In this document: positions 47,442 to 60,125 of the stretch, in pieces
How positions within the stretch are numbered: position 1 is the first letter of the stretch
Layout: every line of letters begins with the position of its first letter
Assembly: GCA_947359465.1 (NCBI GenBank)
Contig: OX375874.1
Coordinates: forward strand, 88,527,672 to 88,591,671
Reading direction: 5' to 3'
Length of the DNA stretch: 64,000 nucleotides
Origin: Metellina segmentata
Taxonomy: Eukaryota > Arthropoda > Arachnida > Araneae > Tetragnathidae
Position numbers and translations under genes: made by a program
Notes under the pieces: generated by a model
What the model was told of the DNA's origin: nothing
Seen by the model: the letters and a program-made list of their open reading frames with translations, nothing else
Databases searched by the model: none

Positions 47442-48060
47442 GTTGCACCATAGTCATGGATTTTTTTAAATTTTTTACCACAGATAGACATGGCAGTAAA
47501 ACCCTTAGATCTAAATTTTTTTTAAATTTTGGCCAATATTAGCCGAGATACAAAAATTTAAAAATTGGTCAATTTTACAAAATGGCGGCCATCTTGGATT
47601 TGCCACACTGTCTATACAGGGCCCTAACTATAGAACTAATTGTTCAAATTTAGTTATTTTGGTACCAAGTGGAAGCCATTTAGTTCAGGATTGTACATAA
47701 CATACAAAACCAGTGGTAATTTTACATTTTAGTGGAGTTTTTTACTTGTAAAGTGAAAAATTCACTTTTAAAAACAGTCGACTTTAAAGGGCTATAAAAA
47801 AAAGGAACCCTCTTATTTTTCTCTGAAACTTCGTTGAAGTATTAACTAACATATGTACTTTAATCTGAGAAAAATTCAGAGCGTGCAACACATTTTTCAT
47901 TTTTGAATAAAAGCTATTCTAATGACAGCATGGATTTTAAAAGGTGGTCATCTTACAGCGCAAAAATGACCATAACTTAAATTACAATCGTTAAATTTGA
48001 ATTTTTATGATGTACTAATTCAAAGCAAGCTTGTATTATTTCATGTTTATATATCAATAC
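47442..48060 (+). repeat. left arm of 1.65-kb inverted repeat
   Basis: 619 bp starting GTTGCACCATAGTCATGG, repeated in inverse at 48475-49091 with a few percent divergence and small indels. Shared blocks include AAATGGCGGCCATCTTGGAT and AAAATGACCATAACTTAAAT. No ORF of note. Confidence 0.95.
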
Positions 48061-48474
48061 GTATAGCAAACGAAACGTTCAAACACAAATTGTAAATTCA
48101 ATTCTAAAACATTTGAAATAAAAAAGATAAATAAATTTTTTTTTGCTAAACTATATTATATTTAATTGAGAATTAAATTATCGTTTGATAAAATATATTT
48201 CAAATAATTTTTACTCTTTTAAATACAAAATATTGTTTGCTTAACTATGTAGAAGGTATTTAGGTCATCAAAGAGTTGCAAAGTTCTTTTTGAGTATTTT
48301 TGAGTTCCATGTTGGAGATGAAATGTTTTGTTTGAAAAAAAACTCAAAGTATCATTGTGTACTGAGTTTATTTCTGTCTTTAAATTGTCTCCTCATGATT
48401 CAGAAGTAAGATTTTAAAAGTACGTTTTGAATAAAAGCCATGCTATAAAACAAATTTAAAATAATTTGATACTG
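48061..48474. repeat. spacer of the inverted repeat
   Basis: 414 bp of AT-rich sequence between the arms. It has smaller internal inverted segments (for example ACAAATTTAAAATAATTTGA versus the TCAAATAATTTTTACTCTTT region) but no gene. Confidence 0.7.
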
Positions 48475-49091
48475 TATTGATATATAAACATGAAATAATA
48501 CAAGCTTTCTTTGAATTAGTACATCATAAAAATTCAAATTTAACGATTGTAATTTAAGTTATGGTCATTTTTGCACTGTAAGATGACCACCTTTTGAAAT
48601 CCATGCTGTCATTAGAATAGCTTTTATACAAAAATGAAAAATGTGTTGCACGCTCTGAATTTTTCTCAGATTAAAGTACATATGTTAGTTAATACTTCTA
48701 CAAAGTTTAAGAGAAAAATAAGAGGTTTCATTTTTTTTATAGCCCTTTAAAGTCGACTGTTTTAAAAGTGAATTTTTCACTTTACAAGTAAAAAACTCCA
48801 CTAAAATATAAATTACCACTGGTTTTGTATGTTATGTACAATCCTGAACTAAATGGCTTCCATTTGGTACCAAAATAACTAAATTTGAACAATTAGTTCT
48901 ATAGTTAGTGCCCTGTATAGACAGTGTGGCAAATCCAAGATGGCCGCCATTTTGTAAAATTGACCAATTTTTAAATTTTTGTATCTCGGCTAATATTGGC
49001 CAAAATTTAAAAAAAAAATTAGATCTAAGGGTTTCACTGCCATGTCTATCTATGGTAAAAATGTGAAAAAAATCCATGACTATGGTGCAAC
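48475..49091 (-). repeat. right arm of 1.65-kb inverted repeat
   Basis: 617-bp inverted partner of 47442-48060. Beyond it, 49092-49130 reads on the - strand GGGTCATTCCATATGAGGAC, which looks like a transposon terminus; the left arm lacks this extension. Confidence 0.95.
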
Positions 49092-49270
49092 ACCCTTTAG
49101 GTGTCCTCATATGGAATGACCCTTATACGGAATTTCTATAAACTTTTTACTGACTCAATAACGTGATTAAGTGAGTTGATTATTACTGGTAAACTTGAAA
49201 AGCTTATTTATCGCTGATAGCATAAATTGAAGACGAGTTCAATTTCTGTAGATCAATATTTATATGGTAA

Positions 49271-49520
49271 CTAGCCACTGCTTGACCACCATTGCGTTGC
49301 CCGTGACAGTTCTTTTCGTGGGGTCAGGTGAGACCACTGCTCGCTAATCCCCTTTGATTGCTACGAATTCTCATTTAGTAAACCAACACCTCGAACAACG
49401 CCTTGATGGCCTCGTCATTGCCAAATGCGGCCAAATTCGAATTGCGAAGAGATCCAATCGACATGACGTCACAATCACACAGGGGGCAGCATAATCGGTA
49501 TGCACACAGGCGTTCAAACA
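49271..49520 (-). mobile_element. Helitron 3' part, second family
   Basis: On the - strand it ends AAGCAGTGGCTAG followed by T. Upstream blocks GAATTCGTAGCAATCA, GAGCAGTGGTC, GACCCCACGAAAAGAACTGT and GTGACGTCATG...GATTGGATCTCTTCGC are shared with 54880-55108. No coding sequence; the 5' end is not defined. Confidence 0.7.
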
Positions 49521-49830
49521 GCTAGCAACGGGCCTGACTAAAAGTGCAAAATTTCGTACGTCTAAAAGCTGCATTTTTCAGGAGGGCAAAAAATAACTAA
49601 TTTTTTCCTTGATTTGATTCTATTATGGATTTGTTTTTACCGTGGATTTGTTTTTAGTTTATTGGATCAGCTGATGTTATGAGATTTTGCCACCAGGTGG
49701 AAATCACAAAATGCCACATATAGTTATAATAAAAGAAAAATGGAGTTTTTGACGTACGACCTTTCACACTTTGAGTGACGATATGTTAAGTTTGTTGAAA
49801 ACAATGATTTTCTTTGAGAAAAACGCTTCC

Positions 49831-49847
49831 ACACACACACACACACA
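49831..49847. repeat. short (AC)n tract
   Basis: 17 bp of AC dinucleotides. Confidence 0.9.
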
Positions 49848-50220
49848 ATCGATTTACCATTTTTTTTTAAAAGGTAATAGGTTATCTTTGTAGTTTTGTA
49901 CTGAAGACATTTAATTTTGAAACAAGTTCTTTTATTATTATTATTAGACGTGCCACAAAATGGTATTTTCCAGAAAAAATGTACTAGCTTCTGTAAAACT
50001 TAGTGATGAATATCTTCTCAAATTAATTTGCCATGCTTCCCTACATTTAAGTATTGCGAAATTTGAAGGTGTTGCCTGCTTGGTGCAAGTGTTCCACAAG
50101 TTAAAAAAATATTAGTAGGTAAACTATGAGTACGAGAGTTTTCGCCAGAGATTCGTCATTTCTACAAATATAATGAGCGATTTTTCCGGAAAGAACTTAA
50201 AAAGAAGCGTTCCTAATCCT

Positions 50221-50259
50221 TCCCCCCCCCCTCCCCCCCCCCCCCAAAAAAAAAAAAAA
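50221..50259. repeat. C-run followed by A-run
   Basis: Two C runs interrupted by a single T, then an A run of about 14. The length may be unreliable because such tracts are prone to sequencing error. Confidence 0.85.
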
Positions 50260-51169
50260 CACTCACGATCGTCTCTCATTTGTTACCTTAGTATTTATCA
50301 CCTTTAGTTATTTTGTAGTTTTGTCATACAGCAGGGTTACGATGACTTACATGAATGGTTAAGCATGTATAGGATTTATATCCAAAGTAAGTTATAACCA
50401 TATCAAAAATGTGTTATAAAATTATTTTACTCACACTTGAATGATGTTGAATTTTTCTACGAAAGAGAAAAGTGATTATTCTGGTCAATTTTAAAGTCTA
50501 TGGTCAACCAATTCTACCTAAGCACGAGTGATTCTGCTAGTAGGAAATAAAATGTTTTTGAAGGGAAGAGGGGAGGTTTAAATCCAAAGGTGTATTTTTT
50601 TTCTACACAAATCTACACCGTTAGACCAATCCACACCAAATTTGGAACTATTGTACCATAGAACACTGCGGAAAACATAGTCTATTAGTTTCCTGTCTTC
50701 AGATCAATCTATATGACTTCCAACCATAAAAATTGGCACACAGGTAGTTCTAAAAGTGCCCTTCGAAGCCTCAATTTTAAAATCTAAAGTTTAATTTCTT
50801 GCAATAAATATTTATTAACAGGGAAACACGTTCTACAGGGTTTATGTATTTGAGTTATACAGGGAAATGTCGCGGTCATATTATAAAAAGAGTGAGCCTT
50901 ACTACATTTCATAAATCATTATCGTCTTTATCAGCATTTTTCTGTCATTTTTCGAATTGCTCTATTTCAGCTCTAGAAGTGGAAATTCGACGCTTTGCAC
51001 ATCTTTCGTTTTTGCAATATATTATTCAGGAATTAAATGTATGTATTTGCATCCGAAGTAAATTGTAGAAGTTATAAAAAAAATTTAAACAAAGAAAAAA
51101 GTATTTTCCGTACAACTTGAATGATTGAAGTTGAAAAGTATTTTCTGTACAACTTGCATTTTTCTATGC
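50260..51169. other. sequence probably internal to a Helitron
   Basis: Blocks such as CTTGAATGATG...AGTGATTATTCT recur in modified form close to the 3' end at 51115-51200, which suggests one element with internal repeats, but its 5' TC end was not found. Confidence 0.35.
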
Positions 51170-51251
51170 AAAAAAAAAGTGATTATTCTAATTCATTTTT
51201 CAATCAACATTTAACCATTTCAACCCGGGCAACACCGGGTTATTCAGCTAG
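51170..51251 (+). mobile_element. Helitron 3' end, third family
   Basis: The hairpin CCCGGGCAACACCGGG is followed ten bases later by CTAG and then T, the classic Helitron 3' structure (GC-rich hairpin near a CTRR end). This end differs from the two other Helitron families in the window. Confidence 0.75.
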
Positions 51252-52346
51252 TTAGGAATAAATATAGTCGACTTAAAAGTTAAACGCAGTTAAAATTTTT
51301 AAACATGAGTTATTTAGTTTTCCTAGAACAGAATGAGGTGACTTTTAGATTTTTTGAAGTCTGTTGAGTCATTATTTTTCTTTGCAGGAAGATTCGATTT
51401 CTTCTTGACACATGAACAAATTAATTATTAATTAATACAACAATGCATAATCACAATTAAAGTACTCTTCTGTGAATAAAATAAAATTCTGAATAATCAA
51501 TATAATTTTCGCATTTCCTGAAAATTAAGGATTATTCCCCTTTGTTTTCTCAGAACTGTGTGTTTTGACTTTGTGTGTTTCATTTGTAAGCCAACAAAAA
51601 CATCCTAAATTTTTCAATAACATGGGTAATAAATACTTACCCATGTGTTGATGCCACTGTCGCTATAAAAAGTTATATTTATTTAGTGAATAGTATGTAA
51701 AACATGACCCGCTAATGAAGCAATCAATTATGCATTCTGCAGAGCTGAAATCAGAACAAATTGATGACATTTTTATGTGTGGCTCTTGAAAAATAAACCT
51801 TTAATTAACGTCATTTAAACATCTGCATTTGAGTCTAAAATCATCGCATTCGATCGGCGCAAGTGAATCAGCAGTGCATCGTCATAGCAACGGATGAATT
51901 GGTCAGGGCCTGAAGTAATAATCCTGGTGTCTCATTGTGTGCAACATTCTTTTCCTTGATTTGAATAATCAGCATTGTTTCCTTACAGAAGAAGGATTGA
52001 TGTTTCATCGTCTTCGTGTTTAGTGATGTGTTTCAGAAAAAAACCCGGAAAAAAACAGATTTTTTTCGTAGCTTTTTGTGTCTGATACGTGACGATATAC
52101 AAGTAATAGTTTAACAGCTGTTGGCCAAATGTCGATTTTTCTTAATAAATTTCCCCGATTTTTCTGGGGTATTGGGTTTGGTGGCGTGAGGGTCATATTT
52201 GGCTAAACTTTGCCAAACACAAAATAGGGAACGACAAGTAATGAACGTATGGAAAGTTTCACTGGCAGAGAACAGAAAAATACGCCCTAGGTAAATTTCA
52301 GGCTTCGAACCTTCACCACCTTCTTTTCGTATTAGATTTGGTTAGA
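51252..52346. other. unassigned sequence
   Basis: AT-rich. No gene or repeat recognised. Confidence 0.3.
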
Positions 52347-52639
52347 TAAGTACGAAGTTTTAATTGACATCGCACTGGAGCAACACAATGGGCTAAGTGC
52401 CGAAGGGAAAGACCCGAGGACAACACCTCTTAATTTTGAACCACGGTCACATGACGATCTCAACACCTGATCTGGTACCCCACTCTCCAAACTTCCACAC
52501 CACTTCAACGTGAAAATATTTGAGGCCACGAACGATTTAACGTGCATCAGCCCCCACGTACATAACGGTCTTTGGTTGGATCGAAACCTTCCTGTTGCTA
52601 ATTCGATACTCTACCAACCAGACTACAGCGGCTGAGATG
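52347..52639 (-). repeat. tRNA-derived SINE
   Basis: Same family as 44120-44441. The body contains, on the - strand, CGTGGCCTCAAATATTTTCA and the tail block TAGCCCATTGTGTTGCTCCA. The head lies at 52639-52580 with a degenerate B-box. Confidence 0.8.
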
Positions 52640-54583
52640 TTTATTTAAAAAAAAAATTAATACAAAGCGTTACTACATGACAATCGCAAAGAATCGTAAA
52701 TTCATGCTGAATTTTAAAAAATTTCGATATCCATTTTGTTATTTTACCTTTATTATCTTATAGTCTTAATATTTTCACAAAAAGATTACCATCATTAGAG
52801 TGTTTTTCAGTGAAACAAAAGATTTTGTGAAATATTGAATTTAAAATTTGTTTGATACTAATTTTGATTCTTTTAAAGGAAATTGTATTTTTGATTGATG
52901 CATCTCTTATTTCCAACCAGTTCATAAAAGGGGCCGCAGAAAATTCTGATGAAAAATATTCTTTTCGAATATTCGCACCTCATCCTTTTTTAAGAGAAAA
53001 TGAAAACTGAAAGCAATTTTTACAAATAAATTACATAAAACCGGGAGCATTCATTGATTTATTGAAAAGCAAATTTAAAACATACCTTTTGTTATCAAAA
53101 GCTAACAAAAGACCAGGTTTTGCTTACCTTTTTATGCGTATCCGAACCAAGAATTCTGTCAACGAACACGATTGTATTCCAAATGCAAAAATATTCTATT
53201 TAAGCAACGCCGCGCAGTTCAGACGATTCGTGCTCATTGTCAATTTTCGTCCTTAGGAAAAAGATGCGAAGGAGTGTTGAGACAAACAACGTGGAACACG
53301 AGAGAATCGGAGCAATCACTTCAGATGTTATCCCCCCTGGTGCGGATCGTCTTCCTGCATTTTCACGCCGGAAGAAAAACATCCCTGCACCTTCTTCTGA
53401 CGTCAGGGTTGCCATGCACAAATAAACAGTTTCTCGCCAAACTGTCAATTGGGACATCCTACTCGGAAGAAATGTCATCTTTTTTCAGCTGTTTTAGTTT
53501 ATTCAAGGGGATTATATAGCTTTTTTTTTAATTATTAGACGAAGAGTGAAACAATTTCATGGAACAATTTTTTTTTACAATGGAGATGCATTTATTACAG
53601 AATCAGAAAGAAGGTTTTTATTTTCGTCCTTTCATGATCTAAAAATGATTTGATATGAAATGCTATCGTTTTCTTTCTCTCGGCGAAAATTATTTAATTT
53701 TGAATGTTCTTTTTGTGTGGCATAAAAAAATCTGTTTTAAATTTTGTCGTTTGCACCAGCACCGGATAATTTGTTCTATTTGGATAAATTTTTAATTTTC
53801 CTTCAAATCATGGCAAACTGGACTGGAAGAAATTTCTGATAGTTCTACGAGAAGAAGCAATGCTATTGCCCATGATTCAAAGTATTGGATGATTTTGTTT
53901 AGAAATAACTATAAACGAATATTTATTTGGAAAAGGACTGGAGAAAATCAGGTGTTAAAACTACTTCATAATGAAGATTTTCTGATTATAAAATACAAAC
54001 ACTATCGCTTTTGTTTTAATTATATCTAGAAGACAAAAACGATTTTTATTTGTGAGGGATTTTGTGAAACACTTTTAAAATGAAGGGCTTTTATTTTTTC
54101 AAAAGTTCAAATGCCGAAATGATAGTTTACATGCCGAATTCAAATGATCACACAGTTCACATGGTGGATTAACGCTAGTTCTTCTTACAGTGCGTTAAGT
54201 ATTTCAAAAATTACTCAGAAAACAAATTTATACTATCTAGCAATAAACCACACTCTGTTCCAAAGTATCGAAACATCCTGAAACCAGTGTATGATAGGAA
54301 AGAAACAGCATGTGTGATGCACATAAAGAAAATAAAGATATGATCACAAAAGAAAACCTAGAGGGCTCTTTGTTATCGTAGGGCTACATTACAGAGTTCA
54401 TAAATTAATAAGCTGCAAATCCCTCTCCGGAAATGCAGGTTTAAATTACAGCGTGACGTGGGAATCAAACAGTCCTTATCATGTTGAAAATTATTTCAAG
54501 CATTCTGCAGCTGCTCCAGATCCTCTTTATTTCGGAGGTGTAACTGTTGAAGGCCATACCCCAGACCTTTCTACAATTATAAA
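52640..54583. other. unassigned sequence with a less AT-rich island
   Basis: 53140-53480 is less AT-rich and CpG-containing, with overlapping open frames on both strands (+ 53172-53519, + 53237-53425, - 53200-53478). It could be a first exon or promoter region, but no splice pattern or domain is convincing. The rest is featureless. Confidence 0.3.
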
Positions 54584-54700
54584 GGAAGTGTTTGTTTGTT
54601 TGTATATGTGCAGGCGAATCTATGGCACTAACAATAATGGGATTTGGCACACAGGTAGTCCGAATTTTTTGCAATATTTGGGACTCGCCGAATTTTAAAA
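54584..54700. repeat. dispersed repeat, copy 2
   Basis: Partner of 14440-14556 (AATGGGATTTGGCACACAGG, GGTAGTCCGAA, GCCGAATTTTAAA). Confidence 0.7.
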
Positions 54701-54849
54701 TTCAGTCTAGAACATTTTAAAATAAATTTTTAAATTGGAATTTAATTGAAAGAACGCAAGGGTTGCCGAGTGGAACGTAAAACGAGCTCCTTTCTATCGG
54801 GCCCGAAAGACGTTTCACCCCGCATGATCTACATGCTAAAGCCGTCGAC

Positions 54850-55108
54850 GGTTTTCGCAAGAGATTGTGACATCACTGCTTTCGCAAGAGATTGTGACGT
54901 CACGCCGATTGGATCTCTTCGCAATTCAAATTTGGCCACATTTGACAATGACGAGGTCATCACGGCGTAGCCCGTGATGGCTGTTATCCAATAGGCTACG
55001 AATTTCCATTTGTTTGTGAATTCGTAGCAATCACCGGGGGTTAGTAAGCAGTGGTCATACCTGACCCCATGAAACCGTGACCACACCTTACCCCCACGCA
55101 GTGGCTAG
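54850..55108 (+). mobile_element. Helitron 3' part, second family
   Basis: It ends CCCCACGCAGTGGCTAG before T at 55109. It shares with 49271-49520 the blocks GATTGTGACGTCACG-CGATTGGATCTCTTCGC, AATTTGGCCACATTTG, AATGACGAGGTCATCA and TACCTGACCCCATGAAA. CGCAAGAGATTGTGAC is duplicated at 54855 and 54884. Confidence 0.72.
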
Positions 55109-56732
55109 TGTTCAATATGAGGCAAATCTGAGATATATCTGGCCAAGGAAGGGTTTCAAAACCAATGAGGCACTCATGGTGGGAGAGGTGAGATATGGTC
55201 AGGCGTTATGGTGATTGCTGATAAACTGCTCCTTGGAAACGTGACAGGAAAAGCAAAACAGAAGGCTTAAAGATCTTTATGTAATGCTGTGTTGCCAAAC
55301 TACAAAGCTTCGTATAGACTTGAACATTGAGCTGAACAAAGAACAGAACAACGATCCGAACATCAAACGGAGCATCCGTTTGGACGGGACTACAAACGCG
55401 TTTGCAAACAGATTCGCAAATCCTACCCGTTCGTGTTCGTGGTCGATCCATCAGCAGGGCTGTAGTGGAAGGTATACGGCGGTACAAGCCGTATACCCTC
55501 TGGTTTTTACAGCAAATTCTGTATACCCTCTGCCTTTTCTTAAATACTTAAAAGCTATACGTACACGCTTTGTTTTTGCTAGAAAACATCGCGCTAAACA
55601 TCACGTGAAACGCAGATAGGTGAGAAGCAAAATAAAAGTTTTTATTTCAAGATATCACCTTGGTACATAAATACAAAATCGTACCTATTAATCTTAAACA
55701 ACTCATTCAAATTATTGTCGATTGAATGAAATCCAGACTTTGTTCTGATGTTAATGAAGAAAATTATCAACTTTTGAAGGATATATCCATGTTTGATCTA
55801 GATATTATAAATACAGGGGATATTCGCCATAGAGAAAAGGAGGTATAAAGGATCTGTCGACGTTTTGGTATAGATGAAATGTGCACTTTCAGTGTTTGAA
55901 GGACCAATGAAAACACCCAAGTTGTTCCAAAAAAATTAAAGTCTGTTTTAAGAACACTTCAAATATTATCATGTTCCACGGGCTTAGTTTAATGAATAAT
56001 AAAGTGTAATAGATTTTAGAACATCTTTATTGATTTCAAACGTCTCCAATCTAATGCTTATTAAGACTAATGGACCACATATAGAACACTTTCAAACGGA
56101 AAAAATTTATAAATTCTTGGTTGGCCAACCATCGCTCTTCAGTAGACAATAGACCGAGAGTATACGCTACAAAATTAAACACAGAGACTGATTGTTCTAG
56201 TCAAGCTGTTCGGAAAATATTTCAATGAAAATTATAGAGGAAGGCTTTAAAATTTGTTAAAACGAATTTCTGCTGAAGTCGAAGTTCCTTCAAAGTTCCA
56301 CAGTTCCTTTCGTGTAATATAAAATTAATGTAGGCTTTGTTTCTCCCGATAATTTGAACTTTGATTCATTTGAACATATTCACCGGCCTTTTGAGTATAT
56401 CCCATGGGCGCCCAACCCCCTGGCTCATGGATTTCATATACATATACATGTATTTGCGTGTGTACATGTTTTTTGACCCTCGCCCTGGAAAGTGTAAGTA
56501 GTAAGTACATGTTTCGCCTCTGCATGGAAAAAATTCTGCGGGCGCCCATGATATACCCTCTGCTTTTTTTTTTTTTTTACGACTACAGCACTGTCCATCA
56601 GCTGTCGGTTTTTTGTATACATCAAAGGGAAAACGCGCGAATGTGTTGGCAGGTTTGGACGGGATCACGAACAAACCGGCGCATAAAGGTTTATTCCTGA
56701 GTTTTTTTTGGTAATTTTGTTTATTATTATAA

Positions 56733-56768
<36 letters not shown>

Positions 56769-57239
56769 TTATGTAATTACATCGTAGGCTTAGGTATTTG
56801 AGACTTCAGCAACGGAGTGTCATAAGAGAAATGTTTTCAATTGGTTAGTTTGTACCAACAACACGATTTATTGTGGCAAGCAAGACATCCAAATAAATAT
56901 TGAAGACTGCTGCGTGAATCTCCTTATGCTAAGAAGTTTTTTTTTTTTAATGCTAACCTAGCTTTAATTCACTTACTAAACTGCCAACATGTTCTGCATT
57001 TCTTTTGTGTACATAAATGTGTTTGCCACCATCTTCTTGATTTTCTTGGTGTTTCTTCGCGGCTAACGAAAAACGAATATAAATATACAACGTTGCAGCT
57101 TCCACAGTTGTTCTAAGGAACTCTGGGAACAGCACAAACCCGTTCAGTTCGGCGAAATTAATGTCTATTCTCCGTTCTGTTCGATGTTCGGATCGTTCTT
57201 TTGTTCGTCGTTCGGCTCTGTACGAAGCTTAATACTACT
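55109..57239. other. repeat-rich, unassigned
   Basis: GTATACCCTCTG-type phrases occur near 55490, 55530 and 56560. A block near 55300-55390 (GAACAACGATCCGAACATC) has an inverted relative near 57160-57235. T-runs lie at 56560-56580 and 56936-56949. These look like dispersed transposon-derived sequence; the family is not identified. The ORFs overlapping these repeats are not genes. Confidence 0.4.
56734..56767. repeat. (CA)n microsatellite
   Basis: About 34 bp of CA dinucleotides. Confidence 0.95.
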
Positions 57240-57530
57240 GTTAGATGGGACCAGCTGCTGTAAGTGACGGCTCCTCACACCATTACACCAGGAGATGCAG
57301 GGGTGTCAGTAAACTGAGAATGACTGTCCACTGGGTCTGAGTGGTGTCATGTTCAAGACACTTGGACTGACATGGAATGGCAGCTTACCTTACTTAGTGA
57401 CGAATCGAGATTCTGGCTTGGGTCAACGTATTCGCTTTTGGCGGAAACACGGCCTGCGCTGCTATTCTCTTGATGTGGAACGGAGAAATGCTTCCCCCAC
57501 TCACACGTTTACTGTGTGAGAAGCTTTTTC
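57240..57530 (+). pseudogene. Tc1-like transposase fragment
   Basis: WCHVQDTWTDMEWQLTLLSD continues into ESRFWLGS, the first catalytic block (F/L-S-D-E-S-R-F) of Tc1-family transposases. A frameshift follows and the next block reads RIRFWRKHGLRCYSLDVERR (compare R.RVWRR.GER). Upstream remnants extend towards 57250 and the rest of the gene is missing. It is a separate, + strand copy from the one at 17366-18100. Confidence 0.7.
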
Positions 57531-59092
57531 TGTTGAGCTAAATGTGAATGGCATTAATTTTTTAGTGATAGCACGTGCTTCCAGTGCTTTTGGATAACAG
57601 GAAGTGAAAACCTCATTTTCCGGTGGTGTGTTTGTCTGCAATAAAAATTCTTCTCGTAGATAAAATTATGTTTTTAAAATATCAAAATCCTCAGCTCTAA
57701 AAACAAAAGATGTAAAGAAAAATAAATTTTTAAATATGTGTTTTCTAGAAAACTTTGGAAAAAGTTAAAAATTCATCCTTCTCTTTATTTTTTGTATGTG
57801 TTAGCTTCTTTTTTCTAGACTGATGAACCAAGATGAACCCGATGCTTCTAAAAGCGAGGGAAAACAACAAGGGGATCAGTTTCAACCTACAGTACTACCT
57901 TACCTTCTATACGGTTCTCATTTATACGTCTTTATTGTTCATGCGTCGAATCGAGTTGGTCCGGAAAAAGAGCCATTCCAATTATGATAAAATACATACA
58001 TTCAGAAAAGAAACACCGGAAACAATTTTTTTCCGATTATAATAAAAACAAGTTCCGAAAATATGTTTGTTCCAATCCTCTTCTCGTGTCGCCCTCTAAC
58101 GGTTAACGGGACAACAAATTGTATTTTGGCAAATACGAATTCCATATGAATTAACCTCAAGTTGAATGCAATTCGGGCAGTTAATGCATATTGACAAGAT
58201 CACGAATGATCCAAATGCCTTTGTTTTCGCATGATATGTTTTTGAGTTTCAGTTAAGTATGGAATTATATGCAAACTTTAAATTTCTTAAAACGACATTG
58301 AGTAATGTTCCGTTAGTTAGTGTAAAAGCTAAGACAAAATAGTATTCAAACACTAAAATTTAAAAAAACACGTAGATTATTTATATGTCATTTTTGAAAC
58401 TTTTTATGTTTAACTAATGTTTTATGTTTACAAAGTTATTTGGAAAATTTTATATCTTTAGGCTTTGTAATTTAAAGTAATTGCTAGGTGTTATAGGAGA
58501 TCAATTATTGAAATGGATAGCTTTTTCCAAAATACATTTCGAAATTATGTCTTTAAATTCGAAGAATCCTTACATCAACTATAAAAAAAAATGCCTTTTT
58601 CTCACACACACATTTTATTTACTTTCATAACCAAGTAGAAAAGTATAGGTGTGAAAAATTGGTGTATTAAAACACTTCTGTCCAAATTTTTATTGAATGA
58701 TAAATTTATAAATATGAGTATTGTGCAATGCTTATTCGAAACGTAACGTCATTACATTACATTCCCAAAGTTCAGGTGTGCAAAAGTTCGATAATGAATA
58801 TTTTTTGTTTGTAAAGCTTAATTTTCTTTAAAGTCTAAAAAAGTTGCAATGTAATTTTCAACCAATCCTCAATTTTATGTTTTAAGTGAATTATTAAGTA
58901 TAGTGAAATTATTTATTTAATAATATATTACAGAATTTAATCAAACAAAAAAAAGTTAATTCGTAATTGAAATAAAATAATTGTCATTCAAAAGGATTAT
59001 TTGCTTTCAAAGAATTTTTCTGAAATTCATTTAAAGTGTAACATATTTAGTAAAAGTTATTTTTGACAGATTCTACTAATATCGCACGTTTG
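57531..59092. other. unassigned AT-rich sequence, 1.6 kb
   Basis: No gene or repeat recognised. Confidence 0.3.
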
Positions 59093-59098
59093 AAAAAA
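59093..59098 (-). terminator. RNA polymerase III terminator of tRNA-Thr
   Basis: A run of six T on the - strand, 12 bases past the tRNA 3' end. Confidence 0.7.
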
Positions 59099-59110
59099 TA
59101 TACATCCACT

Positions 59111-59184
59111 AGGCACCGTCGAGATTCGAACTCGAGATCTCCTGTTTACTAGACAGGCGCTTTAACCAACTAAGCCACGGCGCC
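59111..59184 (-). tRNA. tRNA-Thr (anticodon AGT)
   Basis: A 74-nt cloverleaf without intron. The acceptor stem GGCGCCG pairs with CGGTGCC (one G-T pair) and the discriminator base is T. The D-arm is GCTT...AAGC. The anticodon stem CCTGT/ACAGG encloses CTAGTAA, with anticodon AGT at 59150-59148. The variable loop has five bases, and the T-arm is TCGAG-TTCGAAT-CTCGA. The internal A-box (TGGCTTAGTTGG) and B-box (GTTCGAATC) are intact and a T-run terminator follows. All stems pair, so this looks like a real, expressed gene and not a SINE head; CCA is not encoded, as normal in eukaryotes. It decodes ACU/ACC threonine codons after A34 is modified to inosine. Confidence 0.96.
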
Positions 59185-60125
59185 ACATACAGAACGGAAT
59201 TTTTTAAGAATAAGTTCCAATTACTAAACTCAGCTAACTTTAATTACGCTCTAGTATTGGGAATATAAGGGAAAATTCTCGTTTATGAACAACAAAAAAA
59301 AAAGACCTGCTCTTCGTATTTCGTTCGTCTACCTTTTTTTCCCTTTTCTTTCCTATTTTACGATAACTGTTCTGGAATCCTAAAATGGCTAAGCATATCA
59401 GAACTGGACAAAGAACCTTTTTGTAGAGAATATTACCTTTAATTAACAGAAATAAAAATTTCCAGCAAAACTGCAATGAGTTTTTGTTTAGAATTTCCCC
59501 TATATAAATAAAAAGTAACATCTAAAGAGAATGCCGCCAGTAAACATCCAACAGAATCTGGCAACTACTAGAAAGCCGAAACTTTGACTTGATGACGCCA
59601 TATTATAATTGATAATCGAACGAATTTATTATTTTCTATGAAGCCGATAATTATTGAATAGAATATAGTACTCGGGTGAGGAGGTAAGCAATAAGGTTCG
59701 TTGTTGAAAGCATATTGATAGATTCCCAGTTCTATTTTGCTTTATCTTGTAAAGTTTATGGTTAGGCCTAATGTATTTATCAATAACAACATTGTAAACA
59801 GGGCTGGTCACATACCTTAGCAGTACGTCAGGTCTCTGAACGCTAGTGCATTCCAGAATTCTTGTTTGGGGTTTGAGTGGTCGTTGCTCATTGATGACCG
59901 GATAGTCTGATAATATATTAATGCATCTTTTGAAACAGCTCTATGAAAACAGCTGGAAGTTTTTTTGAAAAGGTGTTTCTGCTGTTGACAGAACAAGATT
60001 GTTTGAAAATTTTGCTTAATATTTACCTAATTTTCGCGGTGTCCAAGAAAATTGAGTGTTGTTTCCTTCAAGTATTTTTTCTGATTTGAAGGATTTGTGA
60101 ACTAATATTGCGCATTTATTTTCAG
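59185..60125. other. unassigned, upstream of the armadillo 5'UTR exon
   Basis: It ends in TTATTTTCAG, a good acceptor for the exon at 60126, so it is probably intron. A non-coding first exon and the promoter of armadillo may be here or further left. None could be identified. Confidence 0.4.

Noticed and set aside
56366..56764. 132-codon - strand ORF beginning with Cys-Val repeats
   Set aside because: The start is the translated (CA)n microsatellite; the rest is dispersed repeat sequence.
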